Assembly: GCF_002632585.1 (NCBI RefSeq)
Contig: NZ_NIBV01000002.1
Location: 565,423 to 629,422 of the forward strand
DNA: 64,000 bases
Direction: 5' to 3'
Source of the DNA: Xenorhabdus szentirmaii DSM 16338
GTDB lineage: Bacteria; Pseudomonadota; Gammaproteobacteria; Enterobacterales; Enterobacteriaceae
Under the pieces are notes generated by a model, which worked only from the letters and a program-made list of their open reading frames with translations, did not search any database and was not told the origin of the DNA. A program made the translations under genes and the position numbers. Of the stretch, positions 32,097 to 41,807 are shown one piece after another; positions within the stretch are counted from its first letter, which is position 1; the number at the start of each line of letters is the position of its first letter.

Positions 32097-33812
32097 ATGG
32101 CAAAGAATACGATCAGATTACTGAAAGTTTCTTTTATTTTTAGCGCGTTAGTGATATCAGAAGGTTTAGCGAATCAACAAAATGGATTAGTCGTAAATGG
32201 TGTTCAGCAGTTATCAGAGGAACAAAAAAAGGCAGATATCGTTGTGTCAGCTGATAAGACTATTCCTATATTTTCAGTGCATTCTGTTGATGAAAATCGA
32301 AAACAGTTGCAAAACTGGTTGCCACAACAAGTAAAACCGATATTCTTTGAACGGTTGGTAACTTTATATTCCGCCAATAAAATGCAACCTTTATGGACAG
32401 ATAAGAAAGCAGTACAGCAGTTTGAAAATCAATTAATTGAAATATCATTAGCAGGTTTTCAGCCTCAATTTGAAAAATGGCTGATGCAACTGAATTCTCC
32501 TGAATTAAGTGATATAGGTCGAGATATTATTTTATCTGATGCAATGCTGGGATATCTTCATTTTATCAATAATGTTCAGAAAAAAGGGGATGCTTGGTTA
32601 TACGGTAAAAATACATATAAGATTGATTTGCCTCCCTCTAATGTCATTGATAAATGGCAACAAAGTATCAATGATAATCTTGTTCTGAGTTATATTAAAG
32701 GATTATCTCCTAATCACCCCATGTATGAAAATATGCGAAAGGAAATGTTATCACAATTATCTGATAACCAATCATGGCCAGAATTTTCGTTTAAGGGAAC
32801 ATTAAGACCGGGGCAAAATAGTGATAGCGTCATTGAATTACGAAAAATATTAGTGAGGACAGGTACGTTAGATTCATCAGACGCCAAAGCTGAAAGTCAG
32901 GTTTACAGTAAAGAATTGGTTGCCGCTGTTAAACGTTTTCAGGCTTTACACGGATTATCTGTTGATGGTGTTATTGGAAAATCGACTAAAGTATGGCTAA
33001 ACACAACACCAAAAATTCGTGCCAGAATTATGGCACTGAATATACAGCGGCTGAGAATTATTCCCGGAAATATAGCCACGGGGATTTTGGTTAATATTCC
33101 TGATTATTCTCTGTTTTATTACTTGAATGGAAAAGAGGTTCTGAGTTCTAAAGTGGTTGTCGGGCGATCTAGCCGAAAAACACCCATTATGAGCAGTGAA
33201 TTAAATAATGTTGTGATTAACCCTCCGTGGACAGTCCCCACGAGTATGACCCGGAAAGATATTGCTCCAAGGGCCATGAATGATCCGAATTATTTTCGCT
33301 CACGAGGCTATACGGTTTTCTCCAGTTGGAGTAATGATGCCTCGGTTGTTGATCCATCCACTATCAATTGGGGAGTCATTACGCCCAGCAATTTCCCTTA
33401 TCGTTTGCGGCAAGCCCCTGGTCCAGGAAATTCATTAGGGCGTTTTAAATTTAATATGCCGAACTCGGAAGCCATTTATTTGCATGATACACCAAATAAG
33501 GCTTCTTTCAGCCGAGAAATGAGGGCGGTCAGTTCTGGCTGTGTTCGTGTCAATAAGGCACCCGAGCTGGCGAATATGTTATTGGGGGATGCAGGTTGGG
33601 ATAAAACGAAAGTGAGCAATTCACTGAAAACATGGACAACTAAATATGTCAATATCCCCAAGAAGATCCCTGTTTTTCTCTATTATCAAACTGCTTGGGT
33701 GAATGAAAAAGATGAACCACAATATCGTGCAGATATCTATAGCTATGATGAAAGCGCGAGACAGCAATCTGAGCCTTTATTCAAGTTTTTGGTATCCAGA
33801 AACGATTTATAA
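32097..33812 (+). CDS. ldtD: L,D-transpeptidase LdtD (YcbB)
   Basis: Periplasmic enzyme making 3-3 (meso-DAP to meso-DAP) peptidoglycan cross-links, important under envelope stress and for beta-lactam tolerance. The 571 residues are shorter than E. coli LdtD (615). The N-terminus is a hydrophobic signal or anchor (about 8-25). A peptidoglycan-binding domain lies near residues 240-300 (LRKILVRTGTL, then VKRFQALHGLSVDGVIGKST). The YkuD catalytic domain follows from about 335 to 500, with the active cysteine in SSGCVRV at about residue 482 and the histidine in AIYLHDTPNK. Downstream is mepK, another cross-link enzyme, after a 412-bp spacer. Confidence 0.95.
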   Translation: MAKNTIRLLKVSFIFSALVISEGLANQQNGLVVNGVQQLSEEQKKADIVVSADKTIPIFSVHSVDENRKQLQNWLPQQVKPIFFERLVTLYSANKMQPLWTDKKAVQQFENQLIEISLAGFQPQFEKWLMQLNSPELSDIGRDIILSDAMLGYLHFINNVQKKGDAWLYGKNTYKIDLPPSNVIDKWQQSINDNLVLSYIKGLSPNHPMYENMRKEMLSQLSDNQSWPEFSFKGTLRPGQNSDSVIELRKILVRTGTLDSSDAKAESQVYSKELVAAVKRFQALHGLSVDGVIGKSTKVWLNTTPKIRARIMALNIQRLRIIPGNIATGILVNIPDYSLFYYLNGKEVLSSKVVVGRSSRKTPIMSSELNNVVINPPWTVPTSMTRKDIAPRAMNDPNYFRSRGYTVFSSWSNDASVVDPSTINWGVITPSNFPYRLRQAPGPGNSLGRFKFNMPNSEAIYLHDTPNKASFSREMRAVSSGCVRVNKAPELANMLLGDAGWDKTKVSNSLKTWTTKYVNIPKKIPVFLYYQTAWVNEKDEPQYRADIYSYDESARQQSEPLFKFLVSRNDL

Positions 33813-34224
33813 AATTTGCTGTTATTGAGTTTTTATAAAAGAATAAATGGAATTTAAATATCATTAATTACAAACGGTGAAAAAATAATTTTTTTGCCGT
33901 TTTTTATATTACCAATTATTTTTTAAGTGTTTTTTATTGTAATTTATCTTTTAGGGTAGGATGTTTTTCTTACATTTATTGTTCTATTGTGTATCAGATG
34001 GGATAGGAATTATATTAATATCGTTTCATTGATGTTTAATAGGTGCTGATTATGGTTTGTATTATGTTATGTTGATCACAATTATGAGTTGATTAATTTA
34101 CAGTAATATACAAAAATAATTGAAACTACTTTTAATTGATTGATGTCTTATTAGTCGGTTAAACTTCGATATTGTGTAGTTTAGAAATTATTAATACATC
34201 ATAGAATAGCAGGGCATATGATCC
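33813..34224. other. AT-rich spacer between ldtD and mepK
   Basis: The first 95 bp hold the ldtD terminator. The rest (about 320 bp) is very AT-rich with no gene I can support. It should contain the mepK promoter; AGCAGGG at 34209-34215 is its RBS. Confidence 0.45.
33872..33905 (+). terminator. Intrinsic terminator of ldtD
   Basis: AAACGG / CCGTTT base stem with an inner A6/T6 pairing, followed by TTTTTT. It begins about 60 bp after the ldtD stop. Confidence 0.8.
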
Positions 34225-34773
34225 ATGAATGATATTGACCACGATCGCCGAAAGTGGCTCGGCGTTAGTGCGGCTGCGTTGGGGTTAGGTTTATTGCCTC
34301 AGCCCGTTTTGGCTGCACTGACGACACCACGACCCCGAATCTTGCATTTTGATAATCTGCATACAGGAGAAAGGCTTAAAGCTGAATTTTTTGATGGTCG
34401 CAGTTATAATAAATCAGAATTAGCTCGTCTGAATTATTTATTCCGTGATTTTCGTCAAAATAAGGTCAAAACTATTGACCCAAAATTATTTGATCAAATT
34501 TATTTATTACAGGCACTGATGGGAATAAATAAATCTGTTCAATTGGTTTCTGGTTATCGTTCATTGGCGACAAATAATAAGTTGCGTCAAGCCAGTGGCG
34601 GAGTTGCAAAACATAGTTACCATACCCGTGGTCAGGCGATGGATTTTCATATTAACGGTGTTCAGCTTTCGCATATACGCAAGGCTGCATTGAAAATGCG
34701 ATCGGGGGGAGTGGGTTTTTATCCCAAAAGTAATTTTGTTCATATTGATACAGGCCCCGTAAGGACGTGGTAA
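34225..34773 (+). CDS. mepK: Murein endopeptidase MepK (YcbK, DUF882/M15 family)
   Basis: Zinc peptidase that cleaves peptidoglycan cross-links, in E. coli notably the 3-3 links made by L,D-transpeptidases such as LdtD. The 182 residues start with a twin-arginine-type signal DRRKWLG followed by a hydrophobic stretch ending PQPVLAA. Zinc-binding residues of the M15-like fold are readable in KHSYHTRGQAMDFHI (H and D) and NFVHIDTG (H). The gene lies next to ldtD as in E. coli, pairing a 3-3 cross-linker with its hydrolase. gloC follows closely. Confidence 0.95.
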   Translation: MNDIDHDRRKWLGVSAAALGLGLLPQPVLAALTTPRPRILHFDNLHTGERLKAEFFDGRSYNKSELARLNYLFRDFRQNKVKTIDPKLFDQIYLLQALMGINKSVQLVSGYRSLATNNKLRQASGGVAKHSYHTRGQAMDFHINGVQLSHIRKAALKMRSGGVGFYPKSNFVHIDTGPVRTW

Positions 34774-34819
34774 TCTTATTACCCCATGGTGAGTCTTGAT
34801 TGTGGAGCTAAACAATATA

Positions 34820-35452
34820 ATGAAATATCACATTATTCCCGTTACGATGGCAATGCAGAATTGCACAGTGATTTGGTGTGAAGAAACGAAAGAAGCAGCA
34901 ATTATTGATCCTGGTGGTAATGCCGAGCAACTGATTGCTGAAATAGAACGTCGCGAGCTAAAATTAACACAAATTTTGTTGACACACGGTCATTATGACC
35001 ATGTTGGTGCGACTGTTGAAGTTGCAAAGCATTTCAATGTACCGGTTCACGGGCCGCATAAAGGCGATGCCTTTTGGATCGAAGGCCTGGAAATTCAATG
35101 CCAGATGTTTGGTGTTGAACCCTGTCCCTCTTTTACGCCAGATCGTTGGTTAGAAGATGGAGATACGCTACAGATTGGCAAGGTTACATTGTCTGTTTTG
35201 CATTGTCCGGGACATACACCCGGGCATGTTATTCTGGCTAATCATGCAGAAAAATTAATTTCCATGGGAGATGTATTGTTCAAGGGCAGTATTGGGCGTA
35301 CAGATTTTCCTGGGGGAAATTATGATGAATTGATCCAATCCATTAAGGAAAAAGTATTGCCATTGGGGGACGATTATCAATTTATTCCCGGTCACGGCCC
35401 GATGTCGACGTTAGGGCACGAACGAAAAACCAACCCATTCCTGCAAAATTGA
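34820..35452 (+). CDS. gloC: Hydroxyacylglutathione hydrolase GloC (glyoxalase II)
   Basis: Metallo-beta-lactamase-fold hydrolase that releases D-lactate from S-lactoylglutathione in methylglyoxal detoxification. I start at the ATG at 34820 ([15 protein letters not shown], 210 residues), which aligns with E. coli GloC, rather than a TTG 24 bp upstream. The metal motif is [11 protein letters not shown] (about residues 56-66). Further ligands lie in [15 protein letters not shown] and FIPGHGP. The gene is 46 bp behind mepK in the same direction. It converges on aspC through a shared terminator and a palindromic element. Confidence 0.95.
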   Translation: MKYHIIPVTMAMQNCTVIWCEETKEAAIIDPGGNAEQLIAEIERRELKLTQILLTHGHYDHVGATVEVAKHFNVPVHGPHKGDAFWIEGLEIQCQMFGVEPCPSFTPDRWLEDGDTLQIGKVTLSVLHCPGHTPGHVILANHAEKLISMGDVLFKGSIGRTDFPGGNYDELIQSIKEKVLPLGDDYQFIPGHGPMSTLGHERKTNPFLQN

Positions 35453-35458
35453 TTGGAT

Positions 35459-35521
35459 GTATATTTACTGGATTTCAAGTTACAGCAGTAACGCGGTAGC
35501 TTGAAAGATGAAGGGTATATT
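35459..35521. repeat. Imperfect palindromic element, possible interspersed repeat
   Basis: Arms containing TTTCAAG-TTAC and GTAG-CTTGAAA face each other, and the similarity extends outward to atatttact and agggtatat. The core pairs about 11 bp with mismatches. The look (ATACCC...CTTTCAAG) is reminiscent of intergenic palindromic repeats in related enterobacteria. This is inferred from memory. Confidence 0.45.
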
Positions 35522-35561
35522 TTTTCGTTATATTTGTTGATATAAAGCAGATGTGAAAAAT

Positions 35562-35587
35562 AAAAGCCGCTGATGAAAGCGGCTTTT
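35562..35587. terminator. Bidirectional terminator between gloC and aspC
   Basis: AAAAGCCGC / GCGGCTTTT, a 9-bp stem with an 8-nt loop and A/T tracts on both sides. It lies between convergent gloC and aspC. Confidence 0.92.
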
Positions 35588-35621
35588 TAGCAAGAGAACT
35601 CAAACATTCGATTGCAATGAA

Positions 35622-36812
35622 TTAAAGTATGGCAACGATCGCTTCACACAGAGGAACCATATTTTCCAGTGTCAAGCCTGCTACGTTGATTCGGCCAGAG
35701 CTAACAGCATAAATAGCATATTCTTCACGCAGGCGGTCAACTTGTTCTTTAGTCAGGCCGCTGAATGAGAACATACCGTTTTGGGCAATGATGAAACTAA
35801 AATCTTGTTTCGCCCCTTTTTCCTGCAATGTGTTAACAAACAACTGACGCATGCGTTGAATACGTTCACGCATGGTAGCCAATTCTTGAACCCATTCTGC
35901 TTTCAGGTCATCGTTGGACAGGATTGTTGTCACAACAGAAGCACCGTGTGCAGGTGGGTTAGAGTAGTTGGTACGGACAATGGATTTCGCCTGGCTGAAT
36001 GCTTTTTCGGCTGTATCGCTGTCTGCGGCAACAATGGTGCACGCACCGACACGCTCATTGTACAAACCAAAGTTCTTGGAATAAGAGCTGGCAACGATCA
36101 GTTCATTGTGGTTTTTGGTGAAAATGCGCAGACCTTCTGCATCTTCATCCAAACCCTTGGCAAAACCTTGGTAAGCAAAATCGAATACTGGCAGCCAACC
36201 TTTTGCAGCAGATAAGTCAGCCAGTTTCTGCCACTGTTCAGGTGTTGGATCGATACCGGTTGGGTTATGGCAGCAACCGTGCAGCAGAACAACATCCCCC
36301 GCTTCTGCTTCAGACAGGCTTGCCAACATACCATCAAAATCCAGCGCGTGGTTTTGTGCATCGTAATAGTTGTATTCGCGGATTTCTAAACCGGCAGTGG
36401 CAAAAACACCTTTGTGGTTTGGCCAAGTTGGGTTGCTGATCCAGACGCGTTTTGCATTAGTTTGCTTTGCAATGAAATCAGCGGCAGTGCGCAGTGCACC
36501 CGTTCCGCCTGGGCTTTGTACAGTGCGGGCACGTTTATCAGTAACAACAGGGCTGGTTTTGCCGAAGAGTAACTCCTGAGTAACACGGCCAAATTCAGGT
36601 AAGCCACTAATTGCCAGATAATTTTTAGTTGTTTCGTTTTCCAGCAGGAATTTTTCTGCTTTTTTAACCGTAGTCAGAACAGGGGTTTTACCTGTTTCGT
36701 CTTTATAGACTCCGATACCTAAATTGATTTTGTTTTCACGGGGATCAGCTTTAAAGCTGTCAGCTAAACCAAGAATGGGGTCGGCAGGTGCTGCTGTGAT
36801 TTTCTCAAACAT
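35622..36812 (-). CDS. aspC: Aspartate aminotransferase
   Basis: PLP enzyme interconverting aspartate plus 2-oxoglutarate and oxaloacetate plus glutamate; also acts on aromatic amino acids. The 396 residues match E. coli. The Schiff-base lysine is in [15 protein letters not shown] (about residue 246). Substrate-binding motifs include [12 protein letters not shown] and the C-terminal arginine in [10 protein letters not shown]. The start [15 protein letters not shown] is typical. It is transcribed leftward, 250 bp from the porin gene, whose terminator separates them. Confidence 0.98.
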   Translation of the reverse strand: MFEKITAAPADPILGLADSFKADPRENKINLGIGVYKDETGKTPVLTTVKKAEKFLLENETTKNYLAISGLPEFGRVTQELLFGKTSPVVTDKRARTVQSPGGTGALRTAADFIAKQTNAKRVWISNPTWPNHKGVFATAGLEIREYNYYDAQNHALDFDGMLASLSEAEAGDVVLLHGCCHNPTGIDPTPEQWQKLADLSAAKGWLPVFDFAYQGFAKGLDEDAEGLRIFTKNHNELIVASSYSKNFGLYNERVGACTIVAADSDTAEKAFSQAKSIVRTNYSNPPAHGASVVTTILSNDDLKAEWVQELATMRERIQRMRQLFVNTLQEKGAKQDFSFIIAQNGMFSFSGLTKEQVDRLREEYAIYAVSSGRINVAGLTLENMVPLCEAIVAIL

Positions 36813-36990
36813 TTTTTTAATTCCAAGATTTGGAGAGTTAAGCCCAAAAGAATTTATACGCGCTCAGGGTAACGCTAAGGAAAGCATTTGCCAACTACTT
36901 GTAGCAAAAAGAATAAAATCTTGTGAACTAGTTTACGTAGTGAGAGAAGTCGTGAGAAAAAGAGCTTGAAAAACAGAAGGGTAAAACAAA

Positions 36991-37017
36991 AAAAGCAGCG
37001 CATTAGCGCTGCCTTTT
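36991..37017 (-). terminator. Intrinsic terminator of the porin gene
   Basis: GCAGCGC / GCGCTGC stem with loop atta, flanked by A7 and T5 tracts. It lies about 47 bp beyond the porin stop. Confidence 0.92.
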
Positions 37018-37063
37018 TGAGATAAATAAGTTTAGTTTTAGCTAAATTGTTTATCAGCAGTGA

Positions 37064-38179
37064 TTAGAACTGATAAGTCAGACCAACACCAAGTACGTTG
37101 CGAGCACCGGTGTCTTTACCGTAGTTTTTGTCCAGCAGGTTGATTTTGTAATCAACATAGGCAGTCATGTTTTTGTTGAACATGTAGTAAGTACCTACAG
37201 AAACATATTTAACCAGATCTGCGCTGAATTTTTTATCAGCTTCAGTCAGGTCTTTGCCTTTAGACTGAACATAGGCCAGAGATGGTTTCAGACCAAAGCC
37301 TTGGCTAGAGAAATCGTATTGTGCAACCACTTCGATGTTCTGAGTTTTGTTTGCAATGCCACCAAAATTATAATGCTTCTTAGCACCTGCGCCTGGGGTC
37401 ATATTACGGGTTTCACCGTACATAGCGGCCAGATAAACGTTGTTCTCGTCGTATTTAGCACCGATGTTCCATGCTTCGGCACGTTCGCCAAAAGCATGAC
37501 TGAAATACTTCTGGCTGTCTGAGGTACGTGCAGAATTCGCATAAGAACCACCAACGGTGATACCGTAACCTGCGTTATAGGTAGCAGACAAACCGTAACC
37601 GTCGCCATTTGCTGTTTTGAAATCGCCACGTTTGTTTTTGGTACGGTCGCTATTCTGGCCTTGGTATTGCAGAGCAAAGTTCAGGCCATCAACCAGACCA
37701 AAGAAGTCAGTGTTACGGTAAGTCAACAGGCCAGTAGAACGACCAGTCATGAAGTTATCAGTTTTGGACATGGAGTCAGCACCAAAGATTGGCAGCACGT
37801 CAGTCCATGCGTTAACGTCATAGTTCACACCGTAGTTACGACCGTAATCGATTTGACCGTAGTTAGCGAATTTCAGACCCGCATAAGCCAGACGAGTTCT
37901 CGCGTCTTGATCATTTTCTGCGTTTTTAGCCTTCAGTTCATATTCCCAACGACCGAAACCAGTCAGCTGGTCAGAAATCTGAGTTTCACCTTTGATACCG
38001 ATACGTGCGTAAGAATCATCACCGTCTTCACCGCTTCTTTCGTCTGCGATTTGGTGGCGTACGTCGATTTTACCGTACAGATCCAGTTTGTTGCCGTCTT
38101 TGTTAAAGATTTCAGCTGCGTTTGCTGTACCAGCAACCAGCAGAGCTGGGATGACCACTGCAAGAATATTGCGTTTCAT
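37064..38179 (-). CDS. ompF: OmpF-like general porin (OpnP-type)
   Basis: Trimeric outer-membrane beta-barrel for passive entry of small hydrophilic solutes. I use the ATG at 38179 ([26 protein letters not shown], 371 residues), preceded by GAGGGTAA, rather than an upstream in-frame ATG. The signal peptide probably ends at residue 21. The first strand [16 protein letters not shown], the acidic loop-3 region ([14 protein letters not shown], normally the constriction loop PEFGGD) and the terminal Phe (LGVGLTYQF) are porin hallmarks. Position between aspC and asnS is that of ompF. In Xenorhabdus nematophila the homologue is called OpnP. Three OmpR-like boxes lie upstream. Confidence 0.95.
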   Translation of the reverse strand: MKRNILAVVIPALLVAGTANAAEIFNKDGNKLDLYGKIDVRHQIADERSGEDGDDSYARIGIKGETQISDQLTGFGRWEYELKAKNAENDQDARTRLAYAGLKFANYGQIDYGRNYGVNYDVNAWTDVLPIFGADSMSKTDNFMTGRSTGLLTYRNTDFFGLVDGLNFALQYQGQNSDRTKNKRGDFKTANGDGYGLSATYNAGYGITVGGSYANSARTSDSQKYFSHAFGERAEAWNIGAKYDENNVYLAAMYGETRNMTPGAGAKKHYNFGGIANKTQNIEVVAQYDFSSQGFGLKPSLAYVQSKGKDLTEADKKFSADLVKYVSVGTYYMFNKNMTAYVDYKINLLDKNYGKDTGARNVLGVGLTYQF

Positions 38180-38319
38180 TATTATTACCCTCATTGGTGT
38201 TATCCAGACACTTGACAAAAACAGAACACTAAAAAATTTTGGAACTATTTGTAGGTATCGAGTGTCTTATTAATTGGCGATCAGTGTTCCATTGGTAATG
38301 AATTTTATCCACCCTCAAG
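38180..38319 (-). promoter_or_regulatory. Porin promoter and 5' leader
   Basis: The region between the OmpR-like boxes and the ATG should contain the core promoter and an untranslated leader of about 100 nt. I saw no separate gene. A micF-type antisense RNA, encoded elsewhere in E. coli, would pair near the RBS; that cannot be tested here. Confidence 0.45.
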
Positions 38320-38378
38320 ATGCTACAAAAGTGCAAAATACGTAATAAAGTGCAAATAGATGTTTCAAAATGTAAATG
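38320..38378 (-). promoter_or_regulatory. Three tandem OmpR-like boxes upstream of the porin gene
   Basis: Three about 20-bp units in the same phase: gatgctacaaaagtgcaaaa (38320-38339), tacgtaataaagtgcaaata (38339-38358) and gatgtttcaaaatgtaaatg (38359-38378). On the porin strand the third reads TTTACATTTTGAAACAT, close to the E. coli ompF F1 site. They lie 140-200 bp before the start codon. Confidence 0.7.
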
Positions 38379-38417
38379 TGAGGGAACTTTTTTCAAGTGG
38401 TTTTTACCATAAAATGA

Positions 38418-38441
38418 AAAAGCCAGCTTTTGCTGGCTTTT
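38418..38441 (-). terminator. Intrinsic terminator of asnS
   Basis: AAAAGCCAGC / GCTGGCTTTT, a 10-bp stem with loop tttt. It lies 40 bp beyond the asnS stop. Confidence 0.9.
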
Positions 38442-38480
38442 CGAAGGATTGATTATTAGCTTATTTATTGAGCTGATTCA

Positions 38481-39881
38481 TTAGAAACTTGCGTTTCTTG
38501 GGGTACGTGGGAACGGAATAACTTCACGAACGTTGGATACACCGGTGACATAAGCGACCAGACGCTCGAAGCCCAGACCAAAACCAGAATGAGGCACGGT
38601 GCCATAACGGCGCAGATCACGGTACCACCAATAATCTTCTTTGTTCATGCCCATCTCTTCCAAACGCTTATCCAGCATATCCAGACGCTCTTCACGCTGA
38701 GAGCCGCCGATGATTTCACCAATACCCGGCGCCAGAACATCCATTGCCGCCACAGTCTTGCCATCTTCATTTATGCGCATGTAGAAGGCTTTGATGTCTT
38801 TTGGATAGTTTTTCATGATAATCGGCGCTTCGAAATGCTTCTCGGCCAGATAACGCTCGTGTTCTGATGACAAATCCACACCCCAGAAAACGGGGTTTTC
38901 AAATTTCTGCCCGCAATTTTCCAGAATTTCTATTGCATCAGTGTAATCCAGCTGAACGAAGTCAGAATCGACAAACTTTTCCAGACGAGTGATAACCTCG
39001 TTATTAACACGCTCCGCAAAGAACGCCAAATCATCTGCACGTTCTTCCAATGCAGCCTTGAAAACATATTTCAGCATCTCTTCTGAAAGCTTGGCGATAT
39101 CGTTCAGATCCGCAAACGCAACTTCAGGTTCAAGCATCCAGAACTCGGCCAAGTGGCGGCTGGTATTGGAGTTTTCTGCACGGAAAGTAGGACCGAAGGT
39201 GTAAACATTACTTAATGCGCACGCATAAGCTTCACCGTTCAACTGACCGGATACCGTCAGGAACGCTTCACGGCCAAAGAAATCTTGGCTGAAATCGACA
39301 TCACCTTTATCTGTACGTGGCAAGTTTTGCAGATCTAAAGTAGAAACGCGGAACATTTCACCCGCACCTTCAGTATCTGACGCGGTGATCAATGGTGATG
39401 ATACCCAGAAGAAGCCTTTTTCGTGGAAAAAGCGATGCAGGGCTTGCGCCAGAGTGTGACGAACACGTGCAACAGCACCGATCAGATTGGTTCGTGGGCG
39501 AAGGTGTGCCACTTCACGCAGGTATTCGATGCTGTGGCGTTTAGCCGCCATAGGATAAGTATCAGGATCATCAACCATGCCGACTACGGTGACTTTAGTC
39601 GCTTGCAGTTCAAAGGATTGGCCTTTGCCTTGTGATTCAACCACTGTGCCTGCCACTTCTACAGAACAGCCTGTGGTTAAACTCAGTACTTCTTCCTGAT
39701 AATTCGGTAAATTATTATTAACGACGGCCTGTAATGGATTAAAGCAGGAACCGTCATAGACGGCGAGGAATGAGATACCAGCTTTAGAATCTCTCCTTGT
39801 ACGTACCCAACCGCGAACGGTGACTTCACTGCCAACCGGAACACGGCCTTGCAGTACATCGACTACAGGCGCTACGCTCAT
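38481..39881 (-). CDS. asnS: Asparaginyl-tRNA synthetase
   Basis: Class IIb synthetase that charges tRNA-Asn. The 466 residues match E. coli. The N-terminal OB-fold anticodon-binding domain ([20 protein letters not shown], residues about 20-40) precedes the catalytic core. Motif 2 is in [20 protein letters not shown] and motif 3 in [15 protein letters not shown]. The conserved C-terminus is [10 protein letters not shown]. It is monocistronic and leftward, with pncB upstream in the same direction after a 229-bp gap. Confidence 0.98.
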   Translation of the reverse strand: MSVAPVVDVLQGRVPVGSEVTVRGWVRTRRDSKAGISFLAVYDGSCFNPLQAVVNNNLPNYQEEVLSLTTGCSVEVAGTVVESQGKGQSFELQATKVTVVGMVDDPDTYPMAAKRHSIEYLREVAHLRPRTNLIGAVARVRHTLAQALHRFFHEKGFFWVSSPLITASDTEGAGEMFRVSTLDLQNLPRTDKGDVDFSQDFFGREAFLTVSGQLNGEAYACALSNVYTFGPTFRAENSNTSRHLAEFWMLEPEVAFADLNDIAKLSEEMLKYVFKAALEERADDLAFFAERVNNEVITRLEKFVDSDFVQLDYTDAIEILENCGQKFENPVFWGVDLSSEHERYLAEKHFEAPIIMKNYPKDIKAFYMRINEDGKTVAAMDVLAPGIGEIIGGSQREERLDMLDKRLEEMGMNKEDYWWYRDLRRYGTVPHSGFGLGFERLVAYVTGVSNVREVIPFPRTPRNASF

Positions 39882-40060
39882 AATTTTCTCTCTTCATTTA
39901 TATAGTGAATTGGATAACCAGATATACCTTTCTTGTCAGGTATAGACTTACTGTCAATCCCCTGTTATCAGGGGAAGATCTTCTATCTTACTTGTCATCT
40001 CTCAGGAAACAAGAAGAAATTGCGTGTCTTAGCCAGGAAATAAAGGGAAAATATGCTCGT

Positions 40061-40097
40061 TACTTGCGTAACCAGCATAAAGCCGGTTACGCAAGTG
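40061..40097 (-). other. 12-bp-stem hairpin downstream of pncB
   Basis: ACTTGCGTAACC (40062-40073) and GGTTACGCAAGT (40085-40096) are perfect reverse complements with an 11-nt loop. It begins 14 bp after the pncB stop. No clear U-run follows, so it is a possible Rho-assisted or stabilising 3' hairpin. Confidence 0.65.
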
Positions 40098-40110
40098 ATA
40101 ATTGGCGGGA

Positions 40111-41325
40111 TTAAACGACTTTTTCTATATAGGGAATATCAAATGCCCGGCGTAACCTATCGACAAACTCATCATCTTCACAGATGGTTTTTCCGGGGCT
40201 GTCGGAGAGTTTGGCTACAGGTTTACCGTTGCACTCAACCAACTTAATCACAATATTCAGGGGTTTTACACCGGGAATATTGCAGGTCAGGCGAGTGCCA
40301 ATGCCGAAGACCACATTGATTCTCTTATGAAAATGTTGGTACAACGCCAGTGCTTTCTGCAAATCCAAACTATCAGAAAACACCAGTGTTTTCGTCATCG
40401 GGTCAATATCCAGCGATTGGTAGTGTGCAATGGCTTTTTCACCCCACTCGATAGGATCGCCAGAATCATGGCGCAGACCTTGGTAAGCCATGGCCAATGG
40501 TTTGTCAAAGTCCCGTAAGAAAGCATCCATGGTAATGCAATCTGTGAGTGCAATACCTAACTGATTTGGATACTCATTTAACCAGGTTTGCAAGGCGGCT
40601 CGCTGGCTGTTGGCCAAATCAGGGCTTATCTGTTGATGAGCCTGAAACCACTCATGTGCCTGCGTGCCGAGAGGGGTAAGATCCAGTTGTTCAGCAAACT
40701 TGTAGTTGCTGGTTCCGATTAGGTACGGAAAACTATTCTTTAATTCGTTGATAATGGCGTATTGTACGTCGTGTGAAAAACGACGGCGAGTGCCAAAATC
40801 CATCAACTTGAAACCGGACAAATCAATATTTTCATCCGCGGCATCTTTATAGAACAGCTCAATAAGCTTTCTCAGCTGAATAACAGCATCTTCCGGCGTG
40901 ACTTCAGGTGAACGGTGGCGATGAACCAACTCGCTGATCAGGGCCAGCAAAGGCACTTCCCATAAAATCACTTCATGCCATAAACCTGAAATACGGATAG
41001 CCAATTGTCCTTCATGAGTGACAGAGACTTCGACTTGCTCAGGGTTAAAGCGGAAAGATTTACACCAGTTCAGGTAATCCTTTTTAAAGAACGGGAGGCG
41101 GGAGAGGAAATCGGCTTCACGCTCTGTTAGTGTTAAATTAGCCATCAGGTTAATTTGATGACGTAACGTCTCGGCATATTCTCCGAGCAGTTCATCACCA
41201 CGGCAACGAAATTCTGCAACAACAGGAATATTGCTGTAATGGTGATACACTGCTTGTTGCATATGAAATTTATAGGCATCTGTATCAAGCAGTGATTTTA
41301 TAATCGGGGTAGCGTCTAAGATCAT
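40111..41325 (-). CDS. pncB: Nicotinate phosphoribosyltransferase
   Basis: Makes nicotinate mononucleotide from nicotinic acid and PRPP, with ATP hydrolysis, in NAD salvage. The 404 residues match the family (about 400). The N-terminus contains [20 protein letters not shown]. The autophosphorylated histidine is in [12 protein letters not shown] (about residue 224). The PRPP-binding stretch includes [13 protein letters not shown]. The gene is leftward and diverges from pepN over a 482-bp spacer. NadR controls it in E. coli; I found no certain NadR box. Confidence 0.97.
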   Translation of the reverse strand: MILDATPIIKSLLDTDAYKFHMQQAVYHHYSNIPVVAEFRCRGDELLGEYAETLRHQINLMANLTLTEREADFLSRLPFFKKDYLNWCKSFRFNPEQVEVSVTHEGQLAIRISGLWHEVILWEVPLLALISELVHRHRSPEVTPEDAVIQLRKLIELFYKDAADENIDLSGFKLMDFGTRRRFSHDVQYAIINELKNSFPYLIGTSNYKFAEQLDLTPLGTQAHEWFQAHQQISPDLANSQRAALQTWLNEYPNQLGIALTDCITMDAFLRDFDKPLAMAYQGLRHDSGDPIEWGEKAIAHYQSLDIDPMTKTLVFSDSLDLQKALALYQHFHKRINVVFGIGTRLTCNIPGVKPLNIVIKLVECNGKPVAKLSDSPGKTICEDDEFVDRLRRAFDIPYIEKVV

Positions 41326-41807
41326 GGCGCGTCAGGCATCCTCGCGGAGCGTATTCATGTCTGCTAAATCGATAAAATCAGGAAAGTATACCGTGATGAG
41401 TCGGTTACTGAAGTTACATCGCTGCATATATTTTCCTGCGTCTAAAGATTAAGGTTAATCCATTTACAGATAATAACATGTTAAATGGGATATGAGATGA
41501 CAATTAGCACGAAAGTACTAATATGCTGCTCACATCATTTATACTTTTATTTAATAAGTTATTAACATCCAAAAAAAGAGATTTACTGATTGAAAGGTGA
41601 GTCTCTCTATGGCAGCGTTAGCGATTTGAACGTTTCTGTGGAAATATCTCTATAAAATAGAGATGGTATGAAAACACAGATAATATGAAAACATACATAG
41701 CATGTCAGATAATTTGTCATCAAGATTAGGTAGATACTGCCAACTATACTGTTCAAAACGATATCGATAAAAAATATGCCTGTCAAAAGTAATGGAAAAG
41801 GTTCCCT
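41326..41807. promoter_or_regulatory. Divergent spacer between pncB and pepN
   Basis: 482 bp with no gene I can support; a short leftward open frame at 41607-41834 runs into pepN and looks fortuitous. One hairpin, ATCTCTAT/ATAGAGAT with loop aaa, lies at 41646-41664. Promoters for both genes must be here, but no hexamer pair stood out. Confidence 0.4.

Noticed and set aside
37661-38215. A 184-codon rightward frame across the porin gene
   Set aside because: Antisense shadow of the porin reading frame; no start signal.
39905-40114. A 69-codon rightward open frame between asnS and pncB starting with GTG
   Set aside because: No RBS, no recognisable family; it spans the asnS promoter region and the pncB 3' hairpin, so chance is likelier than a gene.
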